64,000 bases of DNA from Amylostereum areolatum. Lineage: Eukaryota > Basidiomycota > Agaricomycetes > Russulales > Stereaceae. Under the pieces are notes generated by a model that was given only the letters and a program-made list of their open reading frames with translations, did no database searches and was not told the DNA's origin. The stretch lies in NCBI GenBank assembly GCA_012932865.1, contig SAXG01000011.1, forward strand, positions 248,001 to 312,000, in the 5' to 3' direction. The translations under genes were made by a program, and so were the position numbers. Of the stretch, positions 1 through 11,740 are shown one piece after another (position 1 is the stretch's first letter; each line of letters opens with the position of its first letter).

Positions 1-900
1 CATATAAGGGCCATAAGGGCCGTCAGAACCCGCTTTTGGGCCATTATATGGCACTTATAATCGATGATCATGGTTTCTGGAAATAATCATAATGATCAGC
101 GGGGCTTTACGTCGATAAGTCCCAAACCGTTTTTCCGACAAACCCTTCCATCAGCTGTCTCGAAGCCGTCCACTAAGTACCCAGATGAAGAGCGACGTCG
201 TCGTCGGCAATCTCATTGAAGCCATTTGCTGAGCGCCCGAGGCCCCAGTGACTCAGCATCTCTCAGCCAGCAGGCCGCTGCCGTTGTTTGACGACGTGCG
301 CGACATCCGCATCCTTGGAGATCCTTGGCCCTAGTCGAACAAGACCTTGCACGAATATGCATACGCCTTTGTTGCCAGATCACAGGACCTAGTACCGGCG
401 GGTGTTGATGGTCTCCTTGGCGGTTAGTACTTGCTCAATCATACGTCTCATTCAAGTTCTACGTTCTCCCTCCAGAACCTTTGGCCTCTCGACGTTGCAG
501 TGATGCACGTACGCTTTCGGCGTCCACGTATTTCTGGACAAATCGTGTCCCACCATCTCATCATCTTCCCATGTTACGCCGACATGCCGACACGCCGTTA
601 ACAACACCTTCCCAATCGAGCGTGAACAACATATTGAGCTCGTCCTTTTCGGGGTCGACCTCCTAGACGACGCCCAGACCCGAGCTTCAAGGGAACGACG
701 TCGGTAAAGTACAAGGGGCTTTTCCTACGGGCCATACAAGCTGATTCCCATATGTGTACAAGGCCCTCGGGGACATCTTATCCAACGCGCCCATGGGGGC
801 GGTCAAATAGTCCCCAGCATGTGCTCTGGAAGCCGTTTTCACTTTGCTCGCCCACTGCTGCGTCCTGGAGGCCTCGTCGAACCGACTGTACACGGATACC
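1..900. other. Intergenic, no supported gene
   Basis: I see no gene here that I can support. The open frames in this stretch are short, lack recognisable motifs and lie in overlapping frames. The last few hundred bases must hold the promoter and 5' leader of the receptor gene starting at 901. The first 60 bases contain a short imperfect repeat of the type CATAAGGGCC. A small pheromone precursor ending in a CaaX box was looked for, because these often lie beside STE3 genes, but none was convincing. Confidence 0.5.
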
Positions 901-2421
901 ATGGCTGCGCCTCCAAACGAACTCTTTTCGGTCTTCGCTTTCGCGGGCTTCGTCCTCGCTGCCATCCCATTCTACTGGCATCTCCAGTGTGAGTCTTGCC
1001 GTCCTCTCTTCGGTTGTGTATCCGTATCTGAGAGGGATGGATAGCGTGGAACGTGGGCACGTGTCTATACATGGCGTGGGTTTCCTTGGGGTGTCTAAAC
1101 GCGTTCATCAACTCTATCATCTGGAACAACAACGTCATCAACTGGGCACCTGTTTGGTGTGATATTTGTGAGCGCGGTGCTTTTTCGTCCCATTTCCTCC
1201 TAACGTGAATGCCCTTAGCGTCTCGTTTCGGAATTGGGCTCATCGCGGGCATCCCGTCTGCGCTGCTCGTCATCATCATTCGCCTGTACAAAATCGCGGC
1301 CATGACGGACGCGTCCGTGACAAGGGCCGAGAAACGTCGCGCTATCATCATCGACCTCTCGATTGGGCTGGGTATCCCTATCGTATACATGCCGCTTGGT
1401 GAGTTTCTTAGTTCGAGTCGAGACTCGGTCCCGGTTAACCCTCTTGCGGCATAGAGTACGTTGTGCAAGGCCATCGTTTTGACATCATCGAAGACATCGG
1501 GTGCTCGTTCACCGCGTGGCCCACCCCGGTTGCCTGGGCTCTGTACTACCCATGGCCGCTCGTCATCAGCCTGGTTTCATGTGTCTTCGCCTGTGGGTTG
1601 TGTTAAGTTTTTGCTCCTGCCCCCATCGCTAATCACGCTCCTGTTTAGGTCTGGCGTACTGGCACCTCCGCCAACGCACCCTCCAATTCCAGGAGTTTGT
1701 GTCTTCCAACAGCAGCATCAACCAGAGTCGTTACTTGCGCCTGATGGGCCTCGCGATCACCGTGCTCGTTTTCACGCTCGTCTTCAACACACTCTCCGTC
1801 GTGCTCAACGCACAGACCCCCATCCAGCCCTGGATTTCCTGGGAAGACACGCACTTCCACTTCTCCGACGTCGGCCTTCTGCCGCGCGCGCAGATGACGT
1901 CGATCCAGGAGATGACCTACGAGTTCCAGCGCTGGACCACCGTCGTGTGCGCGTTCGTGTTTTTCGCGTTTTTCGGGTTCGCAGACGAGGCGAAGAAGCA
2001 CTATCGGATGGTGTATGCGACCGTCGCGAGCCGCACGGGCATGTCGTCCGTCACGGCGTCCTCCGCGACCACCAGCAGCTTCGGCACACCCTATCGCTCG
2101 GACGGGTTCGCGGCGAACAAGAACACGTCCTCGCGATTCGCAGCTTCGCTCCCTTCGGCGTCGGCGCGTGCACAGGCCAGAAGGGCATCGTTCGACTCGT
2201 TCGGGGACACCATTTCCATTGGCGATCTCAGCGGTTTGGACCTCGCGTTCAAAAATGACGGTCCGGAGAAGGATGGAAAACACGACGGTTCGACTTGGTT
2301 TGACGACGAAAAGGAGCTGCCCCGCCCCCCGTTGAGCTTGATGCTTGACAACGCTCCCCAGCATAATGCAGACGCGCCCTCTTCTGCTAGACCGTACTCA
2401 ACTTGGTCGGAGGCGGTATAA
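901..2421 (+). CDS. STE3: STE3-like pheromone receptor 1 (7-TM GPCR)
   Basis: Class D seven-transmembrane receptor of the fungal a-factor/STE3 family; it binds lipopeptide pheromone at the plasma membrane and signals through a G protein. Five exons fit with GT-AG introns: 901-988, 1045-1167, 1219-1398, 1455-1592 and 1649-2421, giving 433 residues. Family landmarks in order: an N-terminal helix ending YWHLQ, then SWNVGTC, INSIIWNNNVINWAPVWCDI, a basic loop ending AEKRRA, YVVQGHRFDIIEDIG, and FFGFADEAKKHYR at the end of the last helix. A Ser-rich cytoplasmic tail follows. The start is the ATG directly before AAPPNELFSVF, the usual STE3 N-terminus. No frame problems were found. It lies head-to-tail with nothing obvious; a pheromone gene was not found beside it. 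In agaricomycetes such genes occur in the B mating locus or as non-mating paralogues; the sequence alone does not decide which. Confidence 0.93.
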
Positions 2422-2675
2422 GTCTTGTTTAATTTCTGACCTTATTACTTTTTGTAGATACATCTTAGCTGACCCTCTCTCTCTTACACATAAGGACGCG
2501 CCTCCTACCACACGCTCTCTCGACTTCCCATCATTTCCGTACACACTACCCTCTTGTAGCCCTAGCCCTCGTCACTCGTTTGTTACTCCAACCTTAGATC
2601 TAGTAATGCCGCCACATCATTTGCAAGGAATTGCTCAGAACTGCGTTACTGTCAGTCGACCTCGGTATGTATGCT

Positions 2676-4978
2676 CTATCGTTGACGGTGAGCCCACGAA
2701 TAATCAACACGAACGCAAGGAAGGACGACGCACAGAACGTCAAACGACATCTGGTACACTTCGGAGATGAACGAGACGGAGTTTTTCGGGACTCGGATGG
2801 AATCTGGTGGATTGAGACCAGGGGGTTGGACAAGGATATACCGAATTTTGTCCACGCCACGAGCCTTGAGCCACGCAAGCCCTTGTTCTTTTACGTCCTT
2901 CTTATCATTCACCGCGCACTGGAAAACGGTGGCACACTTCACATTTTCGGTCGAGGTGTCGAAGATGACAGAGTCGAAAGTGGCCACAGTGTCAGCGAAT
3001 GGATGATAGTAGACACCTGGCTTGAAATCGTTTGCGGGACTTGCAGCAGTGAACAGATCTCCAGACGACAAGGCGGTTGTAGGCGCGGACGCCTTGGTGT
3101 CGACAAGCACTTTCCGGCCAGTGTCATATTGATTCTCATGGCCGATATGGACGTATGACTTCTCCGGGCCATTGTCGACAGGAAACCATAGTTCGCCATC
3201 GTCACTACGATACCGTTGGATGGGCCAGGAGCAACCATGGATGACCTCTCGATGGAAGTGGACTTTGAATAGATCACAAGCGGCGCTACGGCTCTCGGGC
3301 AGGTTAGCAATCAATGTATAGAATTCTTTACCGACCAGGTCCCGCTTGAGCAGGACTTGGTTCAAGATTATCTCCAGGACATGGCCGGTGGCGATACTGA
3401 CGTGCGGGACCTCCCGGAATCCACTGGAGGGTTGTACGAGGTAAACGTAATGGGAAGCCTTGTCAGGGAACGTGGCGTTGCGAATGATGGTGAGGTAAGA
3501 TTGGAAGGTCTGCACGTCTTGGATACATGCGCGGACCTTTGCCTTGATTAGCGACTCAAGTTCATTCTGTTCCTGCGGGGAATGGGCGAGCATGGCAGCA
3601 TCCCCCATCGACGGGCCCCAAGTAGAATTGAAGCTGGCGCTCGCTGGCGCTCTGGAGACTGGGAATGAACGAACGTCTGGGAGATAAAGAGTGCTATGAG
3701 TGGATGGGAGAAGGCGCAGTGACATGAGCAGGGACGAACCCGATGATGAGCTCGTCCAGGGTCCATGGAGCCATATAATATTGGCGAGGATAACGGCTCG
3801 GACGGAGACCCATGTGGTTTATCCACTTGAAGTGCATGTCCCTCGCCGGCGCCGTCTGGATGATGAAAGGAAAAATTGTCCGGAAAACCGGGTGAACGGT
3901 CAGCAGATCGTCGCCACAATCAACCAAGCACCAGAGGTGAGGAGGGAAGCGGTCAAAGTTCCATCTCTGCCTCTGCAAATCGGCGATCTGGAACTCGTAC
4001 ACCCCGTCATGATCGAAAGCGTAAATGGTTTCATCGGAAGTTTGCATGATCACGGGCTGCCGTTTCTCTAGGCAAAGGAGCAGGAGGAGTCCGCCGAAGA
4101 CGGTCTTGCCTGGAGGGCCGCTGAGTTCACAACCCTCGCAGTACACGTAATGCACGCACCGATTCCTGGCTGTCCGGTGATGGCAACTCCCTTAGTCTTA
4201 GGCTGCTCGAGGTGTAAAGGCTTGCTGGCTAAGATTCGGCGTGCGTCGGATAGGGAAACATCACGACGACACGAAGCAAACGCACGGTCCATGGTGGGAT
4301 TGCTGGGATCAAAAATAGTATTAAAATCATCGAGAGATTTAGGGAACAGCTCCGCGGGGGCCGGTCCGTCATCGTGGACTTGGGTAGAAGAGGAATCTTG
4401 GTAATGGGAAGAGGCGGTGGGAATGGCTTCCTGCAGAATGTATCGGTACGCTTGCATATATTCGCCTCGAACGATGTATTCATCGGTGGTGGTGTCCGAC
4501 GGGAATATGAACTCGGGGTACTGGAAGGTCCAGACGTGTTGCGGGGCCGATGGAATATCGGGACGATCGACGTCTCTACGAGTGAAAACGGACTCGAGCC
4601 CCTGTCCCCAGACGCGCTTCCACAGTTGCAATGCAATATGTTTCTTGGGAACACGCGGGAACCATTGACTGAACCGCACGGTGGTTGGAGGATCATTCGA
4701 TTCTGAAACCGCTGGTTAGTCTGGAGTTGTCTGGAGCAACGAAAACAATATCGTTCTCTCACCTTGCTCGACGACTTCACTGGTGTCCGTATCAAGACGC
4801 CGCCGCTTGATCTCCGGCTCACCTTCGGAACGACCTGAATGTCAGAGAAGTGAAGTTCACTTTCAGACGAGTGTGATTGTAATGACGCGGGATGCGACTT
4901 ACCGGAAGGGATACGATTGATACAGTGCTCAGCGTGATTGGGGAAAACCTCGACGACGTCCATCACATTACTTTCCAT
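2676..4978 (-). CDS. Crinkler/RHS-like P-loop NTPase protein
   Basis: Multi-exon protein of about 700 residues resembling the P-loop Crinkler/RHS-like proteins expanded in agaricomycetes. I infer family membership from the Walker A motif GQPGIGKT, the hydrophobic strand LWCLVDCGD that may be Walker B, and the downstream YYMAPWTLDELIIG stretch. Exons that fit: 4978-4903, 4834-4763, 4702-4160, then 4109 onward; the 4110-4159 intron falls inside Walker A, so no single open frame shows the motif. A further intron of about 46 nt near 3700-3745 joins the last frame, which runs to the stop at 2676. The start is the ATG before ESNVMDVVEVFPNH. Residues KRRR in exon 2 could be a nuclear localisation signal. 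Function is unknown; some Crinkler-like proteins are nuclear effectors, others act in genome conflict. The 5' part has a decayed duplicate near 6 kb. Confidence 0.65.
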
Positions 4979-5669
4979 TTGTGCGGGGGTTGGAAGTTGG
5001 TCAGGGGCCGGGCCTGGGGAAGGGGGCGGAAAGAAACAAGAAAGATACCTACGGCCCTACGGGCTTTACCTGGTCTCTGTAGTCGTTACCCGGTGGCAGT
5101 TCTGCGGCGAGTTTTCATTCGTAATGGCGCAGGGAAGCTGACCTTATTCACCCTCAATACAGACAGATTACGAGGAAGGAATTCGACATGTAGACACATG
5201 GACTGTTAGTAGTTACTATACACTGACCCATCATGCGATTCACTAAAGGTCCAGTTTGCGAATAAACCTCACTGTCTTCACGAGCGAACGCTCGTTGAAT
5301 TCCTGAGACACGTCCAAGCCACACTGCGAAAATACCACCATATGGTACAAACGCGCCACCTCACCACACTCCACTTACCAGATGACACCGTCGGCGGTCG
5401 GTCAGTCGACGGACAGGTTTCAAGCGCTGTTGAGATTATGCATCTGCCTTACCGGGTGATCTTCCACGTTTACGAGGGCAAGAGGAGGGATGCGCAATAG
5501 ATATTACTTGTGGTCACTTGAAAGACGAAATGCGCGTGTCGAGAGTTGAAGATAAGTAAATGCACGGCTCCGCTGACAAAACAAAGAGCACGTGATCTCA
5601 AGCGGCGAGACGGCCCGGGGACGATCTCCACATTTCTGACGCCCCGACAAGACCTGGTTCTTCGTTTAA

Positions 5670-5689
5670 ACAGAACGACTATCTTCTGT
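5670..5689 (+). repeat. 20-bp direct repeat copy 1
   Basis: The 20-mer ACAGAACGACTATCTTCTGT here recurs at 6377-6396. Similarity continues downstream in diverged form (CTACGAGAGACTAGG against CTACGGAGACTAGAGG). The pair suggests a local duplication of the region upstream of the Crinkler-like gene. Confidence 0.8.
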
Positions 5690-5959
5690 TTGAAGGCTGG
5701 CTACGAGAGACTAGGTTCTTCGAGACCAGGAAAAAGCTAAAAGCCCAGAGCGAATCCGACGTGTTCTCGGATTTCACCGGACCGAATATCCGTCCTCCCA
5801 TTCATGATTCACCTTCCGCGAGTGACTCCGTTCCTCCCCTCATATATAAACATCTGGGAACGAGACCAGCTGAACTGATTGCCTTTGCGTGTCGGTCCTT
5901 TCCGACGACGGGTCACGGAACTGTCGCCAAGTGCTCGACCAGCCTCGACCGTGGCAGTG

Positions 5960-6090
5960 GTTCAGATACTTACGAACGTCAAACTGAATACGTTTCTGAG
6001 TGTGATGGGGAAAACCCTCGACAACGTCATCGGCAGGACAGAGGGGGCTCTCAACGTTCAACATCTGCTTCCTTGAGACGTGTGGCAAGA
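5960..6090 (-). pseudogene. Decayed copy of the Crinkler-like 5' exon
   Basis: On the minus strand this stretch reads DDVVEGFPHHTQKRIQFDVR, which matches the first exon of the gene at 4978 (MDVVEVFPNHAEHCINRIPS). The similarity also holds at DNA level around GTCGAGGNTTTTCCCCA. No Walker motif or downstream exon follows, so it is a truncated duplicate. Diverged fragments of the parental 5' flank appear to continue towards 6400 (compare the plus-strand readings LFTLNTDRLRG near 5150 and LLELNTERLSS near 6380). It shows that this part of the locus has been duplicated and has decayed. Confidence 0.55.
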
Positions 6091-6376
6091 CTGTCCACTG
6101 GGTTCACTGGCGCATTAGAGGTCTGGGTATAGCACGTCAGTAATTGAACGGGTGATTTGAAGGCGAACGCACCAAGCGAAACAACTTCTGAAGGTCGCCC
6201 GACTCGACATTTCCCCGGTGGGAAGCTATTGTGTGATGTTCGTAAAGAGTTTGAAGGAGCATGCGAATCTCGGCGTCGTCCTTCACTTCGTGGAACGGAT
6301 GAGTTCACGATGGAAAAACAGTCGGATCATGGGGAAGTTGATGGCAGAGGATAAGATTAGACTATTAGAGCTAAAC

Positions 6377-6396
6377 ACAGAACGACTATCTTCTGT
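6377..6396 (+). repeat. 20-bp direct repeat copy 2
   Basis: Second copy of the 20-mer found at 5670-5689, inside the decayed duplication upstream of the Crinkler-like gene. The stretch 6400-6785 has no supported gene. Confidence 0.8.
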
Positions 6397-6785
6397 ATAA
6401 GGTGAGCTACGGAGACTAGAGGTGATGTGAAGAAACTCACCATCTCTCATGACGAGGGACTTCATAATCGCAAGCATGGAGGTGAAAGCTTGAAAGACTC
6501 AAAAGAGATAAGATTTGTATCTTCGGCCCGCGGCAAGCCTGTGAACGACAGACGGCGATGACACACGAAAGTGTTGTCTAAATGGCATACAATGTGTAAG
6601 TAGCAAGTAAGTAGTATAAGTAGTAAGTAGCTAACGATAAAGAGAACAGATAGCATCCGTGGCGCATAAGTAGACAGGATGATGTGAGCTCGCCAAAATC
6701 TCGCTCACCAGCGTCCAGCTGTAAAAGCTGTGATAAGAACGACGCATAACAAACATGGAGTCAAGAAGGAACAAGGGCCAGCACG

Positions 6786-8026
6786 TCATTTGCAACCAAA
6801 GACCGCGGGAATGTTCCCGACGAGGACCTGCTGTGTGTGGTCCACAAACTGCCAGTGCACCCCCAAACACTGTTCGCACACATCCCCGTCCACAGGCGGC
6901 ACTTCCCCCTCGAACATGTCCATACAAAGCCGAAGCAGCCACGTCCCCTGCGCCACCCTCCCCGGCAGATGCTCGCCCGTCGCGCGGAGCTCGCGATCCC
7001 AGTAAGCCGCGAGCGTCTGCCGGCACGTCGAGCAATCGCCCAGCCGCATCGCGTTCTCGTACGTGCGCTCGAGCAGCTTGCGCAGCTGGGCGACGCCGTG
7101 CCTGAGCCCGTCGAGGTCGTACAGGTTCATCTCGGCCTCGGGAAACGTCTGGAAAGCCTCGTATTCGATCGCGAGGCTGTAGAAGATGGCGGGCAAGACC
7201 TGCGGGAGGTCGCACTGACGCGCTAGCGTGATTCCGTCTACGAGTCGTCGAATACATAGTTAGACCAAGTCAAGTGAAGAGCGAAGGAGGGACACCCACC
7301 TACTCTCTGGGGCGTGAATGCGGGTGCATCCATCTTCCTCACGTCCGATGGCCACATCCGGTGTAAACGCCTCACCGCGCTACTCCTCAGCTTTGGAATC
7401 TCATACTTGGTCGACAACCTCAGCACACCCGCGAGGACCTCATAAGTGACTTCTCTCCTCAGCCAGAATCGCCTGTCAAATAACGTGATGGTCAGCGCGC
7501 GCTGTATATTACATGTATATGAAGGACGAAAGACACACTCAGAATCTTCAATCCACTGCAGCAGCAACATCCAATCCTGGGGTTTGTCGTCCAGATGCAC
7601 CACGGGCACCTTCTCGCCCCTTGTCCTGTCGTCCCCAGGTTGCGCCAGGCAGAACATGTCCTCGAATATCTCCGAGCACGCAAGAAGCTTGCGCGGGAGC
7701 TGGAACAGGTGGTCGGACACGACGAGCATGACGTCTCCTTCATCAAACCAGTAGGGCTTGAACGAGGCGCGGACATAGAGGTCCAGGGAGGATGTCTGCA
7801 AGTCGGTCAGCGAAGCGGCGGCTCCGGTGGGTGTGGGAACGGGGGAGAGAAGACGGCGTTTGGTGCGGTGGGGAGAGTCGGTGGCATCACCGTCGAGAGG
7901 AGAGAGCGAAGAGGAGGTACTTTGATCATCTACACTGTCGCTCCGTCTTCTCTTGAGACCAACCACGGGTACATGAGAGCTGGCCGTTGGAGGCGTGGCA
8001 TATACAATCTCCATGTCGACGTCCAT
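6786..8026 (-). CDS. BTB/POZ domain protein
   Basis: About 370 residues from three exons: 8026-7539, 7472-7300 and 7237-6786, with introns of 66 and 62 nt. After a Ser/Pro-rich N-terminus with the basic motif KRRR comes a BTB core: FDEGDVMLVVSDHLFQLPRKLL, then CSEIFEDMF, then VVHLDDKPQDWMLLLQWIED. This arrangement, where a degenerate POZ fold begins about residue 95 with a 'D-V-x-L-x-V-x-x-x-x-F-x-x-x-R' pattern, is typical of a large agaricomycete BTB family of unknown function. The C-terminal exon contains CSTC and CEQC pairs that could bind metal. BTB domains mediate dimerisation and, in some proteins, Cullin-3 recruitment; nothing here identifies a partner. I chose the ATG before DVDMEIVYA because the upstream open frame looks non-coding. 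Confidence 0.85.
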
Positions 8027-8823
8027 GGTTCCGGTCAAGTCGCGATGATAAGTGTTGATCAGAATCAGCGCCGGAGATATAAATGGTGCCGTCAAATTGG
8101 GCGTTGAGAGGGAGCTTCGTGTGTAACGAATTGTGGTCAAAGGGGTACAAGGAGGCAGCGTCGAACCGCGTTCCAACAATCCGCGACGCGCTCGAGATAC
8201 AACGCGTATCACGTGATAACAAAGGTTTCTTTGGTTTCCATCAATGTTTGATCTCTTTTGTAGCCGATCTAGTTGTACAGAACAATGAGAAGATAGTTGT
8301 TCTGTGTTTGCTTGTTCGGTACTTACTTTACTTGTTGCTTTGCCCATACCTTGCCTGAGTCCGACATTCTCTCATACTTACTGTTCTTCGCTCGGGCGCG
8401 TCGATCGAAAAAGTAGGCTTGAATGACATCTATTTCCTATCCATTCCAATCCAATAGCATGCTACACGTCGCGAGGCGGTACCGGAGAAAAACACAACAG
8501 ACAGGCGGTATAAGTGACGGAATATGGTTACTAGTACAGTTGGCTCCGGGTCCGCACTCGAGAGGGGTATTAGTATCGAGCGACCGAGAGGCGGAAGGTG
8601 TGAGTAAGTGATACACTGGGGTGGGCAAAACAAGTAGGCAAAGGTGCAGAGGTGAAGGTCGAATAGGAGTGTAAGGTAGGGATGTCGCATGTAGAGGTTT
8701 TAGTGTTGTTGAGTCTGGGATGTAATGAAAGAAGCAGGGTTGCGCGAAGTTGAAGGAAGGGGTGTGGCGCGTGTGGAAAGGTTGGATCCGATGGAGGGCG
8801 AGCGGGAGGGGGAACAAGGATGT
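8027..8823. other. Intergenic between BTB gene and receptor 2
   Basis: Contains the BTB promoter (from 8027) and the region downstream of receptor 2 (ending 8824). Open frames on both strands are low-complexity and lack motifs. No pheromone precursor with a C-terminal CaaX box could be supported. Confidence 0.5.
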
Positions 8824-10444
8824 TTACACGGCTTCAGCGCCCTGTGGCGCGTCGGGCTCACGCCTGTCCGTGACCACGATCCCAGACGTCGACCTCACAT
8901 GTCCGGGTCCATCATGAGTCACGGCGGGCGGGGGCACCGCGACCGCACTCTCCGCGTCCGCGTGCAGATGCGGCAGCCCGCGAATATCGCTGATTGATGA
9001 CGAAGCGGTCGACTCCGTGGGCGAGAACTCCTCCTTCTTCGCCATCGAGTCGTCGTGCTCGTTTGCGTAAAAGTCGGGTAGGGAGATCGAGGTTGAGAGC
9101 TGGTCGATGGAGAAGAGCGAGCCGCGCTTCTGTCGCGAGGACGACGGGTTGTACGTCGAGACTCGGACGGCGACGCCGCCTTTGGAGGACATGTGCGGGT
9201 AGGAGCCGAATCTAAGCAAAGGAAACCGTCTCGTCAGCCCAGAATCAGAAAGTATGTAGGAGGAAACGTACCCGGTGGACTCCAGGCTTCCGGAGGTGGT
9301 GGTAACGCCGAGCCGGCTGGCAACCGACGTATACGCCTGGCGATAGTGCTTCCTGGCCTCGTCCGCGAACCCAAAGAAGAAGAAAAACACGAAGGCGCAG
9401 GCGATCGTGAGCCAGCGTTGGAGTTCGGTGGTCATGATGAACAGACTCGATGATGACCAGATGACCTTGGGGTACACGTCCACGTGGGAGAAGTCGAAAT
9501 GGGTGTCCGACCAAGACTTCCACGGGAAGACAGGGGACTCGTGCGAGTTGATCCATATCACCCAGGACGCGAGCGGGATCGTGGCGAAAAGTTCCATGGA
9601 GGCGAGCGCCATGAGACGTATGTAGCGGCTGGAGTTGAGGCCGGCGTGTATGGAGAGGACCTCGCGCAACTGGCGACCGGTCTTGTAGAAGTTCCAGATG
9701 GTCATGGCTGTAATGGGACGTTCACAGGATATCGCAAATGGTAGGGAAAAGGACCACATACTGCAGTAGCCCGCGGAGATGAGACCCGTCACGATTGGCC
9801 ACATGTAGACGAGGACGTAGGCCAGGTGGGTGTTCCAGGTGGTGGGGAGGCATCCGATGTCCTCAAAGATATTGAATCGATGGCCCTGCACGACATACTC
9901 TGTGGAAAAGTCAGCCCAAGAATCCCATTTGAAAGGTACGTGTTACGTACGAAGGGCCATGACCACGCATGGGAATCCGAGGCCAATCGCGAAATCGATG
10001 CAAATTTCCCTACGCCTTTCCGACCGTGTGACTATCACCGCACGCACGGACGAAATCTTGTACAGACGTCGGTTGATGGCGAGTGAGGTGGCGGGGATGC
10101 CAACGGTGATGCCGGTTATGAAGCGGGTCGCTACAAGAAAAGCATGAGCGCGCGACCAAGTACACGAAGAATACAACCGTACTGATGTCGCACCACACTG
10201 GGGCCCAGTTGATGACATTCCCGTTCCAGATGATGGAGTTGATAAAGAAAATAAGGGATCCGAGCCCGGCCCACATGATGAACAAGCAGGTGCCGACGTT
10301 CCAAGCTATCCCACCGTGAGCTGGAGGAAGTCAAGAGAGAGGAAACGACGTACCATGTAGATGCCAATACAATGGGACCGCACACATGGCGAAAGCAATG
10401 AAGGAGAAGGCGGAGAAGACTTGGTTGGGTACGATGCCGACCAT
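8824..10444 (-). CDS. STE3: STE3-like pheromone receptor 2 (7-TM GPCR)
   Basis: Second intact STE3-family receptor. Reading from the ATG at 10444 (MVGIVPNQVFSAFSF) the exons join through short introns into YWHLHAWNVGTC, IIWNGNVINWAPVWCDI, TSERRREICIDFAIGLGFP-like loop and helix, YVVQGHRFNIFEDIG, a fifth and sixth helix, and FFFFGFADEARKHYR. One more intron (about 60 nt) lies in the cytoplasmic tail after the motif TTSGSLESTG. The tail is Ser/Pro-rich and ends APQGAEAV. All six junctions keep frame. It shares the WNVGTC, NWAPVWCDI and GHRF signatures with receptor 1 but differs throughout the loops, as expected for different specificities or paralogues. It is transcribed opposite to receptor 1, with the Crinkler-like and BTB genes between them. 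Confidence 0.92.
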
Positions 10445-11550
10445 GTTGGCTGGAAATGGGCTGGGGGGCTGGTCCGGGAGGCTGGAGGTCGATTGGCGCA
10501 AGCCGCTTCAGGCTGGTCGAGCAGAACGAGGAGCGGGAATCGAACGAAGAGCCACAGGGAAATCACGACCACTGTCGTTTAAAAACATGGTGGAGGCGTA
10601 CGAAAAACGCACGAATCGGGGCATCCGCTTGTAGGGGACGGTGCCCGACGCGCTCACTTGTGCCTTCCGCATATGGACGGTTGTTTGTCCCGGAAAGGAA
10701 GGGGTGTTGTCTAAGCGCGCGTGCGAAGGGTACATGGAAAACAAGATGCAGCAAGCAGGTCAGGGCAAATCGTCAGAAGGTCGGATAAGAGAGTGAGATG
10801 ACCGGCCTTCGAATGATGGCGCGGGTCCGGGAGGGGAAGGAGAGACCCTCGACGACGGCGCGAGCGTGGTCTGGAGCGCCGCGTGGCCGCATTTTGCTCC
10901 CCAGAACCGTGAGGAAATGTGGAGGCCGGTCCGTCATGGGAGATCCGTCATACAAAGGGGACACCGGTTTGGGTGAAGTGGTGAGAGCGCCGTCAAGGGA
11001 TAGAGTGTCGTCCCATAGGACACGGTGATAGACAGATACAAGCGAGAACAACGACCACCGTTGCCAGATTTAAACTTTCCCTTGAGAGCCGTACGTCCTG
11101 GCGTTATCTGACAAGGCTTTTGCGCGTCCAAGCTCAGGTTCCTGCGGAAAGTAGAGAGCCGACGGTCGGGACAAAGGACCGGTGGGGATGACTTTGTTCT
11201 GTGAGCAGCAAGGGCAGATGGATTCCTGTCTATTTGGACGCGACGGCATCCAGTAGACCAGGGCATACCATTAGGGATCTAACTGCCCACAGAACAAGGC
11301 GGGGACGGTCGTCCTTCAGTCATCCTTCGGGGATCGGAAGGGGGGGAGAGGCCAGCGCTTCTGCTTTGAACCGTCCTACAAACGACAGATTTTCCATCCC
11401 GTCCAGTCTCAAGGAGCAGCGATGCGAGGGTTGCGAGATGGGTGGATATGGGGTCATAGATGAAGTAGGAGGACAGGAAGATGCTCGAGCCTGCAAAGTG
11501 CGCGTACGCCTCTATGTATCGGAAGTTGCCGACCCTCTCTTTTGTTCGCC
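10445..11550. other. Intergenic upstream of receptor 2
   Basis: Holds the promoter of receptor 2 and then about 1 kb without a gene I can support, up to the 3' end of LINE A. Open frames on both strands have no recognisable motif and none ends in a plausible CaaX box. Confidence 0.5.
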
Positions 11551-11564
11551 ACGTGGGTGAAACT
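11551..11564. repeat. LINE A target-site duplication, left copy
   Basis: ACGTGGGTGAAACT, identical to 17361-17374. It directly abuts the T-rich stretch that is the minus-strand poly(A)-like tail of LINE A. Confidence 0.93.
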
Positions 11565-11740
11565 TTTTTTATTTTTTAATTTTTTAAATACATTTATATC
11601 CCGCGTCAAGTACCTATGACTAAATGCGGCAGTATGGAAGTAAGGAAGAAGGGTGGGCTGTACGAGTAGGACAAATTATATGTGGGTCGTAGAATTGCTG
11701 GGAGGGTATGATGAAGTCATGAAAGGAAGTCCGATAATAG

